Assembly (NCBI GenBank): GCA_029432775.1 | Contig: JAROAZ010000007.1 | Span: forward strand, 1 to 64,000 | Direction: 5' to 3' | From: Pontiellaceae bacterium B12227 | GTDB taxonomy: Bacteria > Verrucomicrobiota > Kiritimatiellia > Kiritimatiellales > Pontiellaceae | DNA: 64,000 nucleotides | Translations under genes and position numbers: made by a program | Shown: positions 28,499 through 38,541 of the stretch, one piece after another | How positions within the stretch are numbered: position 1 is the first letter of the stretch | Layout: the number at the start of each line of letters is the position of its first letter | Notes under the pieces: model-generated | What the model was told of the DNA's origin: nothing | What the model saw: only the letters and a program-made list of their open reading frames with translations | Database searches by the model: none

Positions 28499-29800
28499 AT
28501 GAAAACGAATCGTAGAATATTGCTCAAAGGGGCCGGAGCGACAGCAGCGATTTTCCCGTCCATCATTCCATCCCGTGTGCTGGGTAAAAATGCACCGTCC
28601 AACCGGATTACAATCGGATGCATCGGCATGGGCAGCCAGGGCACGATGTATAACATGAAGCCGTTTATCACCCACGAAGATTGTCAGGTGGTCACGGTCT
28701 GCGATGCCCGTTTGAATGCCGCTAAATGGGCGCAGGGTATTGCGCATGAAATGTATGGCAACACAGATGTGAAGATCGAACAGGATTTCCGCAACGTGCT
28801 GGCCGATGCGTCGATTGATGCCGTATGCATTTCCACGCCCGACCATTGGCATGTCCCGATGGCGCTGATGGCGCTGAAAGCGGACAAGCATGTTATCTGC
28901 GAAAAACCGACCCAGAGCATTGCCGAAGGGCGCAAACTCTCAGATGCCTTTGCAGGAAGCGGAAAGGTTTTCCAGGCGGCGATTGAAGACCGCTCCACCA
29001 TTCATTTCCACAAAATGGTGGAATGGGTAAAAAACGGGGCAATCGGAGATCTTGAGCGAGTCAATGTGATGATGCCCCAGGGGCATATTCGTGAAAAAGA
29101 AAACCCCGCACCGGTGCCCGCGGAAATGGATTGGAACCTTTGGCAGGGGCCGGCGGAGTTCCACGAATATACCCCGAGCCGCTGGATGTCCGGGCATTGG
29201 CGTCATATCGGCATGTATTCCAAAGGGGCCATCACGGACATTGGAACACATCTGGTGGATACCGCCCAACTGGCCGTGAACGATCCGGATGTCTGCCCGG
29301 TAGAAGTGTCCGGAACCGGATTGATTCCTGAAAATAAAATGACCGATGTACCGGTAACCTTTGACCTTCACTACACCTATGGAAACGGCGTTGAGATGCG
29401 GGTGTATAACGGCCCCGCCAAGGGGTGGGATCCAAAAAGCTGCCAGCTGGAGTTCTTTGGTTCCAAGGGCTGGTTGAAGCGCATGGAGTTTTATGGCGGG
29501 ATTACGGCGAGCGATACAGCGATCCTGCGTACCAAATATGCACCGGCGACGTCCAGACATTGGAAAATACCGCCGCGTGAACACCGCGATTTCCTCGATG
29601 CGGTCAAAACGGGCAGGCCGCCGATCTATCCGGCCACCGATCTGCACCAAATGACCACAACGCTGCTCATGGGCGTACATTGCATTGAACTCGGGCGCAC
29701 GCTGAAGTGGGATCCGAAGAAGGAAGAATATGTCGGTGATGCGGAAGCCAACGCGAAACGCTTCCGCCCGAAAGCACGAAACTGGGAGAAGGAAGCATGA
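28499..29800 (+). CDS. Gfo/Idh/MocA oxidoreductase, second copy
   Basis: 433 residues. Signal [20 protein letters not shown] with the twin Arg, [15 protein letters not shown] dinucleotide site, [26 protein letters not shown] and a catalytic-domain stretch [20 protein letters not shown]. Overall it is clearly paralogous to the preceding gene. It probably handles a partner step, such as reducing the 3-keto sugar after cleavage or acting on a different sugar. Its stop overlaps the next ATG (ATGA), pointing to coupled translation. Confidence 0.9.
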   Translation: MKTNRRILLKGAGATAAIFPSIIPSRVLGKNAPSNRITIGCIGMGSQGTMYNMKPFITHEDCQVVTVCDARLNAAKWAQGIAHEMYGNTDVKIEQDFRNVLADASIDAVCISTPDHWHVPMALMALKADKHVICEKPTQSIAEGRKLSDAFAGSGKVFQAAIEDRSTIHFHKMVEWVKNGAIGDLERVNVMMPQGHIREKENPAPVPAEMDWNLWQGPAEFHEYTPSRWMSGHWRHIGMYSKGAITDIGTHLVDTAQLAVNDPDVCPVEVSGTGLIPENKMTDVPVTFDLHYTYGNGVEMRVYNGPAKGWDPKSCQLEFFGSKGWLKRMEFYGGITASDTAILRTKYAPATSRHWKIPPREHRDFLDAVKTGRPPIYPATDLHQMTTTLLMGVHCIELGRTLKWDPKKEEYVGDAEANAKRFRPKARNWEKEA

Positions 29801-30564
29801 AACAATGGATCGTTTATTCTGTACTGCTGATCGCTTCAACGACTTTTGCTGAAGAAGGCTTTCATCAATACAAAAGCCCGGGCGTGACCTGGACGCCGAA
29901 GATTCCCGGACAGGACTGGATTGTTCATCAGAAAGACCGCCCGCAGCCGCCGCGTGTCAATCCCGGCGAATATAAAGGAATGGCTCCGGCGCCCGCCGAT
30001 GCCATCGTCCTGTTTGACGGCACCTCGCTTGAAAAGCTTTCCACTAAATGCCCTGTCGTAGATGGTGCCCTCCGGGTTACCGGAGGTATTTCATCCAAGG
30101 ATGCTTATGGCGATTGTCAGCTGCATATTGAATGGCGCACACCGACAGAAATCAATACCAACAAAATCAATAATTCGGGCAACAGCGGCATTTTCATGAT
30201 GGGAAAATATGAACTGCAGGTATTCGATTCCTACTCCGTCGAGCTCTATGCCGACGGATCTGCGGCGGCAGTCTACGGCCAGACGCCTCCCCTGTTCAAC
30301 GTCTGCCGCAAGCCCGGCGAATGGCAGACCTTCGATATTTTTTTCAAGGCACCGACCTTTGAAGGCGAAAAGCTCGTAAAGCCGGCCTTCATCACGGTTC
30401 TGCACAACGGTGTATTTGTTCATATCAACACTGAAATCACCGGACCGACCAAGCATAACAAAGTGCTGCCCTATGAAGCCCACGAAGCCAAACGCCCCTT
30501 CTTCCTTCAGGCCCACGGCAGCCCCGTCGAATACCGCAACATCTGGATTCGTGATTTAAAATGA
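29797..30564 (+). CDS. DUF1080 protein, 3-keto-glycoside hydrolase-like
   Basis: 255 residues. Signal peptide [18 protein letters not shown], then the concanavalin-like DUF1080 fold from about residue 65: [60 protein letters not shown] and a C-terminal RNIWIRDLK. Members have been shown to cleave 3-keto-glycosides. It is the last gene of the oxidoreductase operon, and its ATG overlaps the previous stop. Confidence 0.88.
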   Translation: MKQWIVYSVLLIASTTFAEEGFHQYKSPGVTWTPKIPGQDWIVHQKDRPQPPRVNPGEYKGMAPAPADAIVLFDGTSLEKLSTKCPVVDGALRVTGGISSKDAYGDCQLHIEWRTPTEINTNKINNSGNSGIFMMGKYELQVFDSYSVELYADGSAAAVYGQTPPLFNVCRKPGEWQTFDIFFKAPTFEGEKLVKPAFITVLHNGVFVHINTEITGPTKHNKVLPYEAHEAKRPFFLQAHGSPVEYRNIWIRDLK

Positions 30565-30819
30565 CACTCCCCGATCTGGATTCACCTGCCAGGTCATTAT
30601 AGAGAGTTGCACTGCATTACTGCAGCAGTTGTTCCGGTGCGGAGGAGCCACCGAACGGCAGTGACGAAGCGCCGCCCTATAGCAAAATCCCAACCTCTGG
30701 AAATCAGAGACCGCAATTAAGCCCGGACTCTGGACAAAACGCCCGTGGGCCCGGCTTCGTGCGACTCCCCTGCCCGGATTTGACAGTACTTTTTCCCAAC
30801 ACTGGAAGAATCAGAATGC
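30565..30819. other. convergent intergenic region
   Basis: No gene. It contains an imperfect relative of the dispersed palindrome (CCAACCTCTGGAAA near 30690), like that at 4789-4803. I see no clean terminator for either convergent operon. Confidence 0.4.
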
Positions 30820-33168
30820 TTACTCGCTCTCGAAGTGCAGGCTGCCACTCAGATCACCGGAAACCGCATTAAGCACAATCGCGCCTTCCTTCCCGCCGAT
30901 CTGCAGGAGGGCTGCGGCAATACCCGATTCCGCAATAATGCCGTCCGTATTCAACAACTCAGCATCGCCTTCGATGACCATGCTTACGTCGCTTCCAAAG
31001 GTTGGAACCACGGCACCGTTTTCATCGACCGCTTCAATATAAGCAAAGACCGTATCATTCACGCCGGCCTGCGGAGCGATTCCGCTTTCGTCGATGCGGA
31101 TGTTTAACTCGACCGCTTTACCGGGAGTGCGAACGTCGTGCGAGGCCGCTTCTTTTCCATCGATGAATCCGACGGCTTTCAGAGTTCCCGCTTCAAACTG
31201 TTCCAGCTTGAAGGTGAACGGCGGATGCTCCAGGTTTGTGCAGTTTTTATCGGAGTCGGGCTTCTGCTTTCCAACGGACTCCCCGTTCAGGAACAGTTCG
31301 ACTTCATCGCAGTTACTGAAAACCTTCACATTGAGCGGAGATTCAGCTGTCCACCACGTTGCCACATGGGCCATGGCGCCCAGCGACGCGACGCGCTGAC
31401 TCTGATAAAAGTAGTAGGCGAACTTCGGAATGCGGAACATATCCACCACGCCGGAATATTCAATGTCTTTGGCATATCCGCGATTATAATCATTAAACAC
31501 CCAGTAGCCGTCACCGAAAGCCTGCGTGCCCAGATTATCGTTATACGACTCCTGCAGGTTATACGCCTGCTGAAGCAATCGCTTCTCGCCATAGCCCCGG
31601 GCCTGACGGCTGCTGGTTTCATAACGGCGGGATTTATCGAGTTTATCCTGATTCAGTCCGGCGTTGCTGGAATAGTATTCCCAGTCGCCGTATTCAGAAA
31701 CAAAGTAGGGTTTGTCCGGATTCTCATGATAGCCGTGCAGAATGCGGTGCTGACGGGCCTGCAGGAAAATATCCCATGCATGGTCCATCCAGCCGGCGGT
31801 AAAGGCATTCGGGCCCGGATATTCCGCATGCGCGAGGCGGTGCAGTTCTTCAATAAACTCGTCCGGCATGTTTTTGGTTTCATTCAGCGAAACCTCCCAC
31901 GCAACCACGCAGGGATGATTCCTGTCGCGGCGAACCAGTTCCCGCGAGGAACGGAAGCAGTATTCACGGAAGCGCTCATCTTCCAGATAGTACTGCCAGC
32001 CCATGATGGCATCGATCGTGAAAATACCCAGCTCGTCGCAAGCGTCCATAAACGCCGGTGAATGCGGATAGTGCGACAAACGGATGCAGTTGAATCCGGC
32101 GTCTTTAATCTTCTTCGCATCGCGATACTGCGCCGCATCGGAAAGCGCATAGCCGATATAGGGATAGTCCTGATGGCGGTTGGTTCCCCGCAGATAAAGT
32201 TTTTCACCGTTCAGATAAAACTCATGTCCGTTTCTGAACTCCAGTTTGCGGATACCGAAACGGGTGGATTCGGAATCAACTTTTTTACCATCCACCAACA
32301 ACGAGGTTTCGAGCGTATGGAGATTCGGTTCGTCCGGAGACCAGAGCGGCGCTTCCGACAGCTGGAACGTTTCAACCAGTTCGGCATCTGTTCCCGGTTC
32401 CAGTACCACCGGGGCGGAAACCTGAATTGCCACCACCTGTTTATCGCTCAGAACCCGCTGCTCAACCTGAACCGACTGCGCGGCCGGCTTTTCATTCACC
32501 ACGTGGGTTTTCACCTGCACGGTAGATTTTTCTTTGGATACATCCGGGTAGGTGATGAAAACGCCGCCGCCCGCTTCTTTATCGGCCAGCACCGGGTGGG
32601 AGATGTAGACCTTTTCCTTCATGGTCACCAGCACGCTGCGGTAGAGTCCGCTGTACATACAGAAATCCAGACGCTTCATCGGCTTTGGCCCGGTCAGCGG
32701 ATTATCCCGGCTGTCGAGACGGATCGCCACCGTATTCTTTTTGCCCGGCGCCACAAACTCTGTGGCGTCAATCACAACGGGCAGATAGCCTCCCATGCGC
32801 TCCTTGGCCAGCTTTCCGTTAATCCAGATCCGGGACTGGCTCATGGCTCCTTCTAGCGTCAGCCAGATTTTCTGATCAGCCAGATCTTCATCCACTTCAA
32901 AAACTTTCCGATACCACACCACGCCCTGCCACTGATCCGTAATTACCAGCGGTTCATGATAGGCGGAATGCGGAAGATTTACCGATTCCCAGTCGGAGTC
33001 GTCGAATTCCATGGCCTGGAATCCGTCAGTTGCCGCGTCCGGATTTTCCAATCGTTGGAACTTCCAGCCGCGATTAACGCTAATGGTATTTTCATCCACT
33101 TCCCGGCAGCCGGCCAGCAGGCCGAGGGCAATCATCATCGCTATCACACTGTATTTTTTCATACTCAT
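30820..33168 (-). CDS. GH2 glycosidase, lipoprotein
   Basis: 782 residues. Lipobox LLAGC with lipidated Cys21, so it is probably membrane-anchored. GH2 sugar-binding domain (VVWYRKVFEVDEDL, SQSRIWINGKLAKERMGGYL), sandwich, then the barrel with LRGTNRHQDYPYIGYA, VVAWEVSLNET (acid/base Glu430; the usual GNE is LNE here) and FVSEYGDWEY (nucleophile Glu492). A C-terminal beta domain follows. It could be a beta-galactosidase or beta-glucuronidase; motifs do not separate these. Last of four genes (two sulfatases, two GH2). A palindrome copy codes FQRLE at residues 38-42. Confidence 0.9.
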   Translation of the reverse strand: MSMKKYSVIAMMIALGLLAGCREVDENTISVNRGWKFQRLENPDAATDGFQAMEFDDSDWESVNLPHSAYHEPLVITDQWQGVVWYRKVFEVDEDLADQKIWLTLEGAMSQSRIWINGKLAKERMGGYLPVVIDATEFVAPGKKNTVAIRLDSRDNPLTGPKPMKRLDFCMYSGLYRSVLVTMKEKVYISHPVLADKEAGGGVFITYPDVSKEKSTVQVKTHVVNEKPAAQSVQVEQRVLSDKQVVAIQVSAPVVLEPGTDAELVETFQLSEAPLWSPDEPNLHTLETSLLVDGKKVDSESTRFGIRKLEFRNGHEFYLNGEKLYLRGTNRHQDYPYIGYALSDAAQYRDAKKIKDAGFNCIRLSHYPHSPAFMDACDELGIFTIDAIMGWQYYLEDERFREYCFRSSRELVRRDRNHPCVVAWEVSLNETKNMPDEFIEELHRLAHAEYPGPNAFTAGWMDHAWDIFLQARQHRILHGYHENPDKPYFVSEYGDWEYYSSNAGLNQDKLDKSRRYETSSRQARGYGEKRLLQQAYNLQESYNDNLGTQAFGDGYWVFNDYNRGYAKDIEYSGVVDMFRIPKFAYYFYQSQRVASLGAMAHVATWWTAESPLNVKVFSNCDEVELFLNGESVGKQKPDSDKNCTNLEHPPFTFKLEQFEAGTLKAVGFIDGKEAASHDVRTPGKAVELNIRIDESGIAPQAGVNDTVFAYIEAVDENGAVVPTFGSDVSMVIEGDAELLNTDGIIAESGIAAALLQIGGKEGAIVLNAVSGDLSGSLHFESE
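33046..33060. repeat. dispersed palindrome TTCCAATCGTTGGAA
   Basis: 6-bp arms inside the GH2 lipoprotein gene, read as FQRLE. Confidence 0.8.
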
Positions 33169-33175
33169 CTCTGTT

Positions 33176-35548
33176 TTACTCCTTCACTTCCACAATAAGG
33201 GTCGTGGCTTCCAGCCCCTCTGCTTTCACCTGCAACTCAATCTGCCCCGGCTGTGTTCCGGCACGCAGAATGCAGAGACACCGGCCTTCATTCGTTGGCC
33301 GAACCCGCTTTTCAAGAAAACTCAACTCGGCCGTCATCACACCATGATCCAACCCAAGCACCTCCGCGCCATCCACCTCAAACGAGAGGACAGACTCCTG
33401 ATGGCGGACTGGATTCCCTACCGCATCCTGCACCTGTACTTCCACGTGCACAATCCCGTTTGGCTCCACCGTTTTTGCATCGGCCTTCAGCTGAAGGCGG
33501 GCCGGAGCTCCAGCCGTAACCAGTTGGTGTTCACAGACCGCCTTGCCATCCCTGAGCCCCACCACTTTCAAAACTCCGGGTTCATAATCAATATCATACC
33601 AATTCATAATACGATTCGGGAAATCGCTCAACTTCTGCGTTCCGATCCTTCGGCCATTCAGATAGAGCTCCACAAATTCGCAGTTGGTAAAGGTGACCAG
33701 ATTCAACGACTCCCCGTTCTTAAAGTTCCAGTTCATCCGGCGCTCCGGGGATCCCCAGCCGCGAAAGGGTTTGGGCGGAGTCTTTTCATCATACACCGCA
33801 ACGCTGACAACCGGCCGGTCTGACCAGAGCGATTCATAGAAGTAACCGTTAATCGACTTGAAACTTGCCATATCCAGCAAGGCGCTGCTACCTCCATGAA
33901 TCCGGGGCCATGCCTTACTTTTACTGACCTCCCCGAGATAGCGCGTTCCACTCCAGAGAAAGAGTCCGGTATTAAAATCGTTCTCCAGCACATCAAACCA
34001 CGGCGACTTCTCCACCAGGTCCCAGCGTTTATACTCTGTGCTGTTGTAATAGACATAGCTCTCCGTGCTCACAAATGCCTTACCCGGTTTGCGATGTCCA
34101 ATGCGTTTCACCCACTGCTCGCCATAGTTCATGCCGATCAGATCCATGTGCTGCGTGGAACGCAGGATATCATCCACCTTCTCCGACGGGTCTTTGTCCT
34201 TCCCGCGTTCCATCCCAGAAACCACCGGGCGTGTCGGATCTATAGAACGAACAAAATTACAGTACCGCTCCAGTCCCTCACTCTGCTTTTCACTGCCCGC
34301 CGGATAGTTTTCATTCCCCACGCTCCAGATGATAACCGAAGGGTGGTTCCGGTCGCGCCGGATGGTTTGTTCAAAGTTCTTTTTCCACTCTTTGGAAAAG
34401 TTCGGCTCGGCGAATTTCGGATCGTTCAACGGATCGGCATTCGGACGGATCTGGTGCTCCCACTTGTCCACAAACTCGTCCATTACCAGAAAGCCCATGC
34501 GGTCGCACAGGTCCATAAACTCCGGCGCCATCGGATTATGCGCCGTGCGAATGGCATTACACCCGAGGTCCTTCAAATACTGCAAACGGCGCTCCCACAT
34601 GCGCAGCGGCACCGCCGCACCAACGGTCCCCATGTCATGATGAAGACAAACCCCCTTCAACTTCATATTTTCCCCGTTCAGGAAAAAGCCTTTCTCTCCA
34701 TCAAAACGGATCGAACGAATACCAAAGGGCGTTTGATATTCATCCATCACTTTATCTCCGACTTTGACCCGGCTGATCATGGAATACAGGTACGGATCGT
34801 CCACCGACCATAGACGGGGTGACTCAACCAGAGCAGTCTGCTCTACCACATCAGCACCGGCGGAGACGATTTTAGCAACCTCATCGCCCTGGGCATTCAG
34901 CAGAACCGTCTCCAGCTTGCAGGCGTCCGTGGAGCCCTTGACTTCCGTCACAATCTTTACCGTTGCGGTGTCTTTCGTAATTTCCGGCGTCGTAATGAAG
35001 GTTCCCCAGTTCTCCACGTGTATAGGTGCCGTTTTAGTCAACCACACATGACGATAGATGCCCGAGCCCGAAAACCACCGACAGTTGGGCGTATCCGAAT
35101 TATCCACACGAACAGCGATGGTGTTCTTTTTGCCGAACCGGATATGCGATGTGATGTCGAAATAGAAACTGGTGTAACCGTCATACTGAATGCCGAGCGA
35201 CCGACCGTTCACCCAGACTTCCGTATGACGATAGGCTCCATCGAACTGAAGTTCAAACCGCTGGCCATGGTCTTCTGCCGGTATATCAAAAGACTTCCGG
35301 TACCATCCAATCCCGCCCGGCAACCAGGCATTGCGCCCCGCATTGTCCTTGCTGAAATCGAATTCAACCGACCAGTCGTGGGGCAGGTTCAACCTACGCC
35401 AACCGGCATCGGAAAACTGGATCGTTTCTGCTGCCGCCGGATCACCGAGACAAAACTTCCAATCATTGGAAAAATTGATCCGCTCCCGGGCGGAAAGCAC
35501 CGGAGCAGAACATAAAACCAGAGCAATGGTTAAGAATACTGAACGCAT
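33176..35548 (-). CDS. GH2 beta-galactosidase-like enzyme
   Basis: 790 residues with signal peptide MRSVFLTIALVLCSAPVLSA. The GH2 order is clear: LNLPHDWSVE, GGIGWYRKSFDIP, HTEVWVNGRSLGIQYDGYTS, GVCLHHDMGTVGAAVP, VIIWSVGNEN (acid/base Glu413), FVSTESY (nucleophile Glu496), then a DUF4982-like and an Ig-like C-terminal part (FVELYLNGRRIG, RLQLKADAKTVEPNG). Such enzymes remove terminal beta-galactose, consistent with action on a sulfated galactan. It sits 7 bp before the lipoprotein GH2 and 19 bp after a sulfatase. SNDWK at residues 27-31 comes from a palindrome copy. Confidence 0.92.
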   Translation of the reverse strand: MRSVFLTIALVLCSAPVLSARERINFSNDWKFCLGDPAAAETIQFSDAGWRRLNLPHDWSVEFDFSKDNAGRNAWLPGGIGWYRKSFDIPAEDHGQRFELQFDGAYRHTEVWVNGRSLGIQYDGYTSFYFDITSHIRFGKKNTIAVRVDNSDTPNCRWFSGSGIYRHVWLTKTAPIHVENWGTFITTPEITKDTATVKIVTEVKGSTDACKLETVLLNAQGDEVAKIVSAGADVVEQTALVESPRLWSVDDPYLYSMISRVKVGDKVMDEYQTPFGIRSIRFDGEKGFFLNGENMKLKGVCLHHDMGTVGAAVPLRMWERRLQYLKDLGCNAIRTAHNPMAPEFMDLCDRMGFLVMDEFVDKWEHQIRPNADPLNDPKFAEPNFSKEWKKNFEQTIRRDRNHPSVIIWSVGNENYPAGSEKQSEGLERYCNFVRSIDPTRPVVSGMERGKDKDPSEKVDDILRSTQHMDLIGMNYGEQWVKRIGHRKPGKAFVSTESYVYYNSTEYKRWDLVEKSPWFDVLENDFNTGLFLWSGTRYLGEVSKSKAWPRIHGGSSALLDMASFKSINGYFYESLWSDRPVVSVAVYDEKTPPKPFRGWGSPERRMNWNFKNGESLNLVTFTNCEFVELYLNGRRIGTQKLSDFPNRIMNWYDIDYEPGVLKVVGLRDGKAVCEHQLVTAGAPARLQLKADAKTVEPNGIVHVEVQVQDAVGNPVRHQESVLSFEVDGAEVLGLDHGVMTAELSFLEKRVRPTNEGRCLCILRAGTQPGQIELQVKAEGLEATTLIVEVKE
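35457..35471. repeat. dispersed palindrome TTCCAATCATTGGAA
   Basis: 6-bp-plus arms near the start of the GH2 gene, read as SNDWK. Confidence 0.85.
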
Positions 35549-35567
35549 GCGACCCCCCTCCTTATCC

Positions 35568-36950
35568 TTATTTAATCGGCTGTCCGGACATGGGATAAAA
35601 ATCGGTCTTGGTGCTTTCGGTTTCCAAAATCTTTTTCATGCGTTCGAGCACTTCCGGGTAGTCCGCGGCCACATTTTTCGTTTCATAAAGATCTTCGTCG
35701 AGATTGTACAGTTCCACCTTGCTCTGGACCCCGTAGCGAACGGCTTTCCATTTCCCCATGCGCGCGGCCTGGCGAAAGGCTTTTTCGGTAGGGCTCTCCA
35801 CAATCTCCCAGTAGAGATGATCGTGCTTCATCTGTTTTTCACCCACCACTTCCGGCAGGAAGGAAATCCCGTCGGTCTGTTCCGGAGCCTGAATGCCGGC
35901 AAGCTCGGCAAGCGTCGGCATCACATCGTAAAACGTGGCCGGATGATCCGTCACTTTTCCTGTAAGCGATTTACCCGGCCAGTAGGCAATGCCCGGCACT
36001 CGGACGCCGCCTTCATACATATCGCGCTTATAGCCCTTCAATCCGCCCGAGCTTTCAAAGAAAAAACGATCGTGATGATTTTCCACCGTCGGTCCGTTGT
36101 CGCTGGTAAAAAGGAAGAAGGTATTCTCCAGCTCGCCCATCACTTCCAGCTTATCCATCAGGCGCTTGATCTGCTGATCCAGCATGGAGATGCGCGAAGC
36201 GTGACGGCGCTCAATTTCGGGCCAGCGATAGCCGTCGCGCGTTTCGTCTTTATAGTTTTCCTTTTCGCTCACGAAAAACTCGTGTGCGTGCGGACTGCGG
36301 TACGACATGAACAGGAAGAGCGGTTTGTCGTCTGTGTATTCGTTATCCAGATAATCCAGCGCCAGTTCCGTTCTGAATTCATCCAAACAGCTGTACTTTG
36401 TGTAGTCGTAGAAGATTTCTTCCGTGCAACCGTTTTTCAGATGATAGCGCTCATCGAATTTGCCACCGATCGCTTTTGTCCCCCACTGCTCCTGCACGGC
36501 GAAGTCGAACCCGCGCCCGGTGGCCCAGGTGGAAACATCTTCCGGAATCCCCAGATGCCATTTGCCGACGAAGGCTGTCTGATAGCCCGCACCCTTCAGC
36601 ATTTCCGCCAGAGTCACCTCGGATTTTCTGAGCGCGATGCGGTCCCATTCCCCGCCGACCGTGACGAATGCCTTGTTTCCGCGAATCGTTGCTTTCCCGG
36701 CATGGATCCCGGTCATCAGCACCCCGCGCGATGGCGAACAAACGGAACAGCCCGCGTAGAAATCTGTAAACCGGACCCCCTTTTCCGCCAGGCCGTCAAT
36801 GGTCGGCGTTTTAATGACTTTCTGCCCGTAGCAGCCCAGCTCGCCGTAGCCCATGTCATCCGCCAGCAGAATAACGATGTTCGGTTTTTTTGCCGCCATT
36901 CCCAGAGAGACCAACCCAACGCAAAATACTAAAAAAAGATGCTTCATCAT
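35568..36950 (-). CDS. S1 family sulfatase (CSPSR type)
   Basis: 461 residues from the ATG at 36950, which overlaps the upstream stop (ATGATGA); an in-frame upstream extension has no signal peptide. Signal peptide MMKHLFLVFCVGLVSLGMAA, KPNIVILLADDMGYGELGCYG, motif CSPSR (Cys71, Arg75), GKWHLG and FTSDNGPTVENHHD. The GYGELGCYG start is the arylsulfatase A-like form. Second gene of the sulfatase-sulfatase-GH2-GH2 operon. Confidence 0.93.
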   Translation of the reverse strand: MMKHLFLVFCVGLVSLGMAAKKPNIVILLADDMGYGELGCYGQKVIKTPTIDGLAEKGVRFTDFYAGCSVCSPSRGVLMTGIHAGKATIRGNKAFVTVGGEWDRIALRKSEVTLAEMLKGAGYQTAFVGKWHLGIPEDVSTWATGRGFDFAVQEQWGTKAIGGKFDERYHLKNGCTEEIFYDYTKYSCLDEFRTELALDYLDNEYTDDKPLFLFMSYRSPHAHEFFVSEKENYKDETRDGYRWPEIERRHASRISMLDQQIKRLMDKLEVMGELENTFFLFTSDNGPTVENHHDRFFFESSGGLKGYKRDMYEGGVRVPGIAYWPGKSLTGKVTDHPATFYDVMPTLAELAGIQAPEQTDGISFLPEVVGEKQMKHDHLYWEIVESPTEKAFRQAARMGKWKAVRYGVQSKVELYNLDEDLYETKNVAADYPEVLERMKKILETESTKTDFYPMSGQPIK

Positions 36951-38353
36951 TTCTTTCCTTTCGCTGCCGGAAAGTTCCACTTACTGAGATGCGACGGTTT
37001 GCGCGCCTCTTTGATCTGTGCTGAAAGTTCAGCGGCAACTTCCGGATATTCTTCGGAAAGATCTGTGGTTTCGCCGGGATCTTTTTCGAGGTCGTAAAGT
37101 TCCAGCGTCGCCTTGGCCGGATTTTTATTGATGTTATACATCACGCCTTTCCACTTGCCCTGACGAATGGCTTTGCGCCCTCCCTTCATGGCAAATTCCC
37201 AATAGAGATAATCGTGCTCTGCCTGCCCCTCTTCACCCAGCAGGGTCGGAAGATAAGATTTACCATCAACTTCATTAGGAAGAGCTTCGCCGGTAAGCTC
37301 GGCAACCGTCGGGAGGAAATCCCAGAAAGCAGAGATATGATCATTCACAACGCCTTCTTCAATTTTACCCGGCCAGGTTGCAATCATAGGAACATGAATG
37401 CCGCCTTCGTACAGATCTCGTTTGAAACCTTTCCATACCCCGTTGGAGTCGAAGTATTCCGGATCGGCCCCTCCCTCTTCATGCGCCCCGTTGTCGGAGG
37501 TAAAGATCACCAGCGTATCATCCGCAATGCCCAGTTTTTCCAGCTCGGCCATCACATCGCCCACATAGTCATCAAGAATGTTCACCATGGCCACAAAGGC
37601 CGCATGTCCTTCCGGCTGGCCAATATAGTAGTCTTCTTCATAGTTCAGTTCCGGCAGATATTTTCCGCGATGTTTTTTCATATACTCTTCCGGAGCAATC
37701 ATATCGGCGTGCGGCTGAACCAGTGCGTAGTAGCAGTAGAACGGCTCATCTTTATTATCGCGGATAAACTGGAGCGCTTCTTTATGAATAAAATCCGGAG
37801 CGTAGTCCTTGCTGAACGAGGAGACATTGCCCCAGAGAAACTCGCGTTCATTATTCCGCCACATCCAGGCTGGATAGTAACAATGGGCAATGCGCTGGCA
37901 GTTGTATCCATAGAAGGTATCAAAGCCCATCTGGACCGTATCACTGCCAGACCCGGCCGCACCCAGCCCCCACTTACCGAAAATACCGGTTTTATAGCCG
38001 GCCTTCTTGAAATGGTGCGCTGCCGTATAGGTGTCGCCCGGCATCGGCTGCTGACCTTCCGGCTTCAGTTCGGCGTTACCGCGCACAGCGGCGTTGCCCA
38101 TATGGAAACCGGTCAGCAGCGCGCAACGCGACGGCGCACATACGGTGGAACCGGAGTAGTGATTCGTAAAGCGCATGCCCTTTTTGGCGAGGGCATCAAT
38201 ATTCGGCGTTTCAAACAGGGTCTGGCCATAGCAGCCCAGATCGCCATAGCCCAGATCATCGGCCAGAATAAAAATCACATTCGGTTTTCGGGCCTGCACT
38301 GCGCCCGCAAGCATCAATGCCAATGCACCGGTAAATATACGTTTCATCATCAC
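36947..38353 (-). CDS. S1 family sulfatase (CAPSR type), lysine tail
   Basis: 468 residues. Signal peptide MMMKRIFTGALALMLAGAVQA, KPNVIFILADDLGYGDLGCYG, motif CAPSR (Cys72, Arg76), GKWGLGAAGSG (no His after Trp, unlike its neighbour) and FTSDNGAHEEGGAD. It is arylsulfatase A-like. The protein ends AAKGKK, a basic tail seen on several sulfatases here. First gene of the operon and overlaps the next by 4 bp. Confidence 0.93.
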   Translation of the reverse strand: MMMKRIFTGALALMLAGAVQARKPNVIFILADDLGYGDLGCYGQTLFETPNIDALAKKGMRFTNHYSGSTVCAPSRCALLTGFHMGNAAVRGNAELKPEGQQPMPGDTYTAAHHFKKAGYKTGIFGKWGLGAAGSGSDTVQMGFDTFYGYNCQRIAHCYYPAWMWRNNEREFLWGNVSSFSKDYAPDFIHKEALQFIRDNKDEPFYCYYALVQPHADMIAPEEYMKKHRGKYLPELNYEEDYYIGQPEGHAAFVAMVNILDDYVGDVMAELEKLGIADDTLVIFTSDNGAHEEGGADPEYFDSNGVWKGFKRDLYEGGIHVPMIATWPGKIEEGVVNDHISAFWDFLPTVAELTGEALPNEVDGKSYLPTLLGEEGQAEHDYLYWEFAMKGGRKAIRQGKWKGVMYNINKNPAKATLELYDLEKDPGETTDLSEEYPEVAAELSAQIKEARKPSHLSKWNFPAAKGKK

Positions 38354-38491
38354 ACCACCTTCTCAAAAAGATAAATTAAATTAAGCATGTACCGTTATAC
38401 CGGATTCAATTTCAGGATATAGGAGGTAATTAGCATTAAACATACGATATTTCGCCAGACCTTAAACATCGTTGTAAGCTGGAGAATGCAA

Positions 38492-38519
38492 AAAGCCGAT
38501 CCCCGAAGGAACCGGCTTT
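38492..38519 (-). terminator. terminator of the fucose operon
   Basis: On the minus strand AAAGCCGGTTCC-TTCG-GGGATCGGCTTT (two wobble pairs) forms a 12-bp stem with a UUCG loop, followed by TT and GCATT. It lies about 20 bp after the KbaZ-like stop, with a palindrome between. Confidence 0.75.
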
Positions 38520-38524
38520 GCAGG

Positions 38525-38541
38525 TTTCCAATGTTTGGAAA
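38525..38541. repeat. dispersed palindrome TTTCCAATGTTTGGAAA
   Basis: Perfect 7-bp arms, directly abutting the stop codon of the KbaZ-like gene and just before the terminator. Confidence 0.85.

Noticed and set aside
35331..36932. A 533-codon plus-strand frame over a sulfatase
   Set aside because: Antisense to an S1 sulfatase with full active-site motifs; start lies inside another gene.
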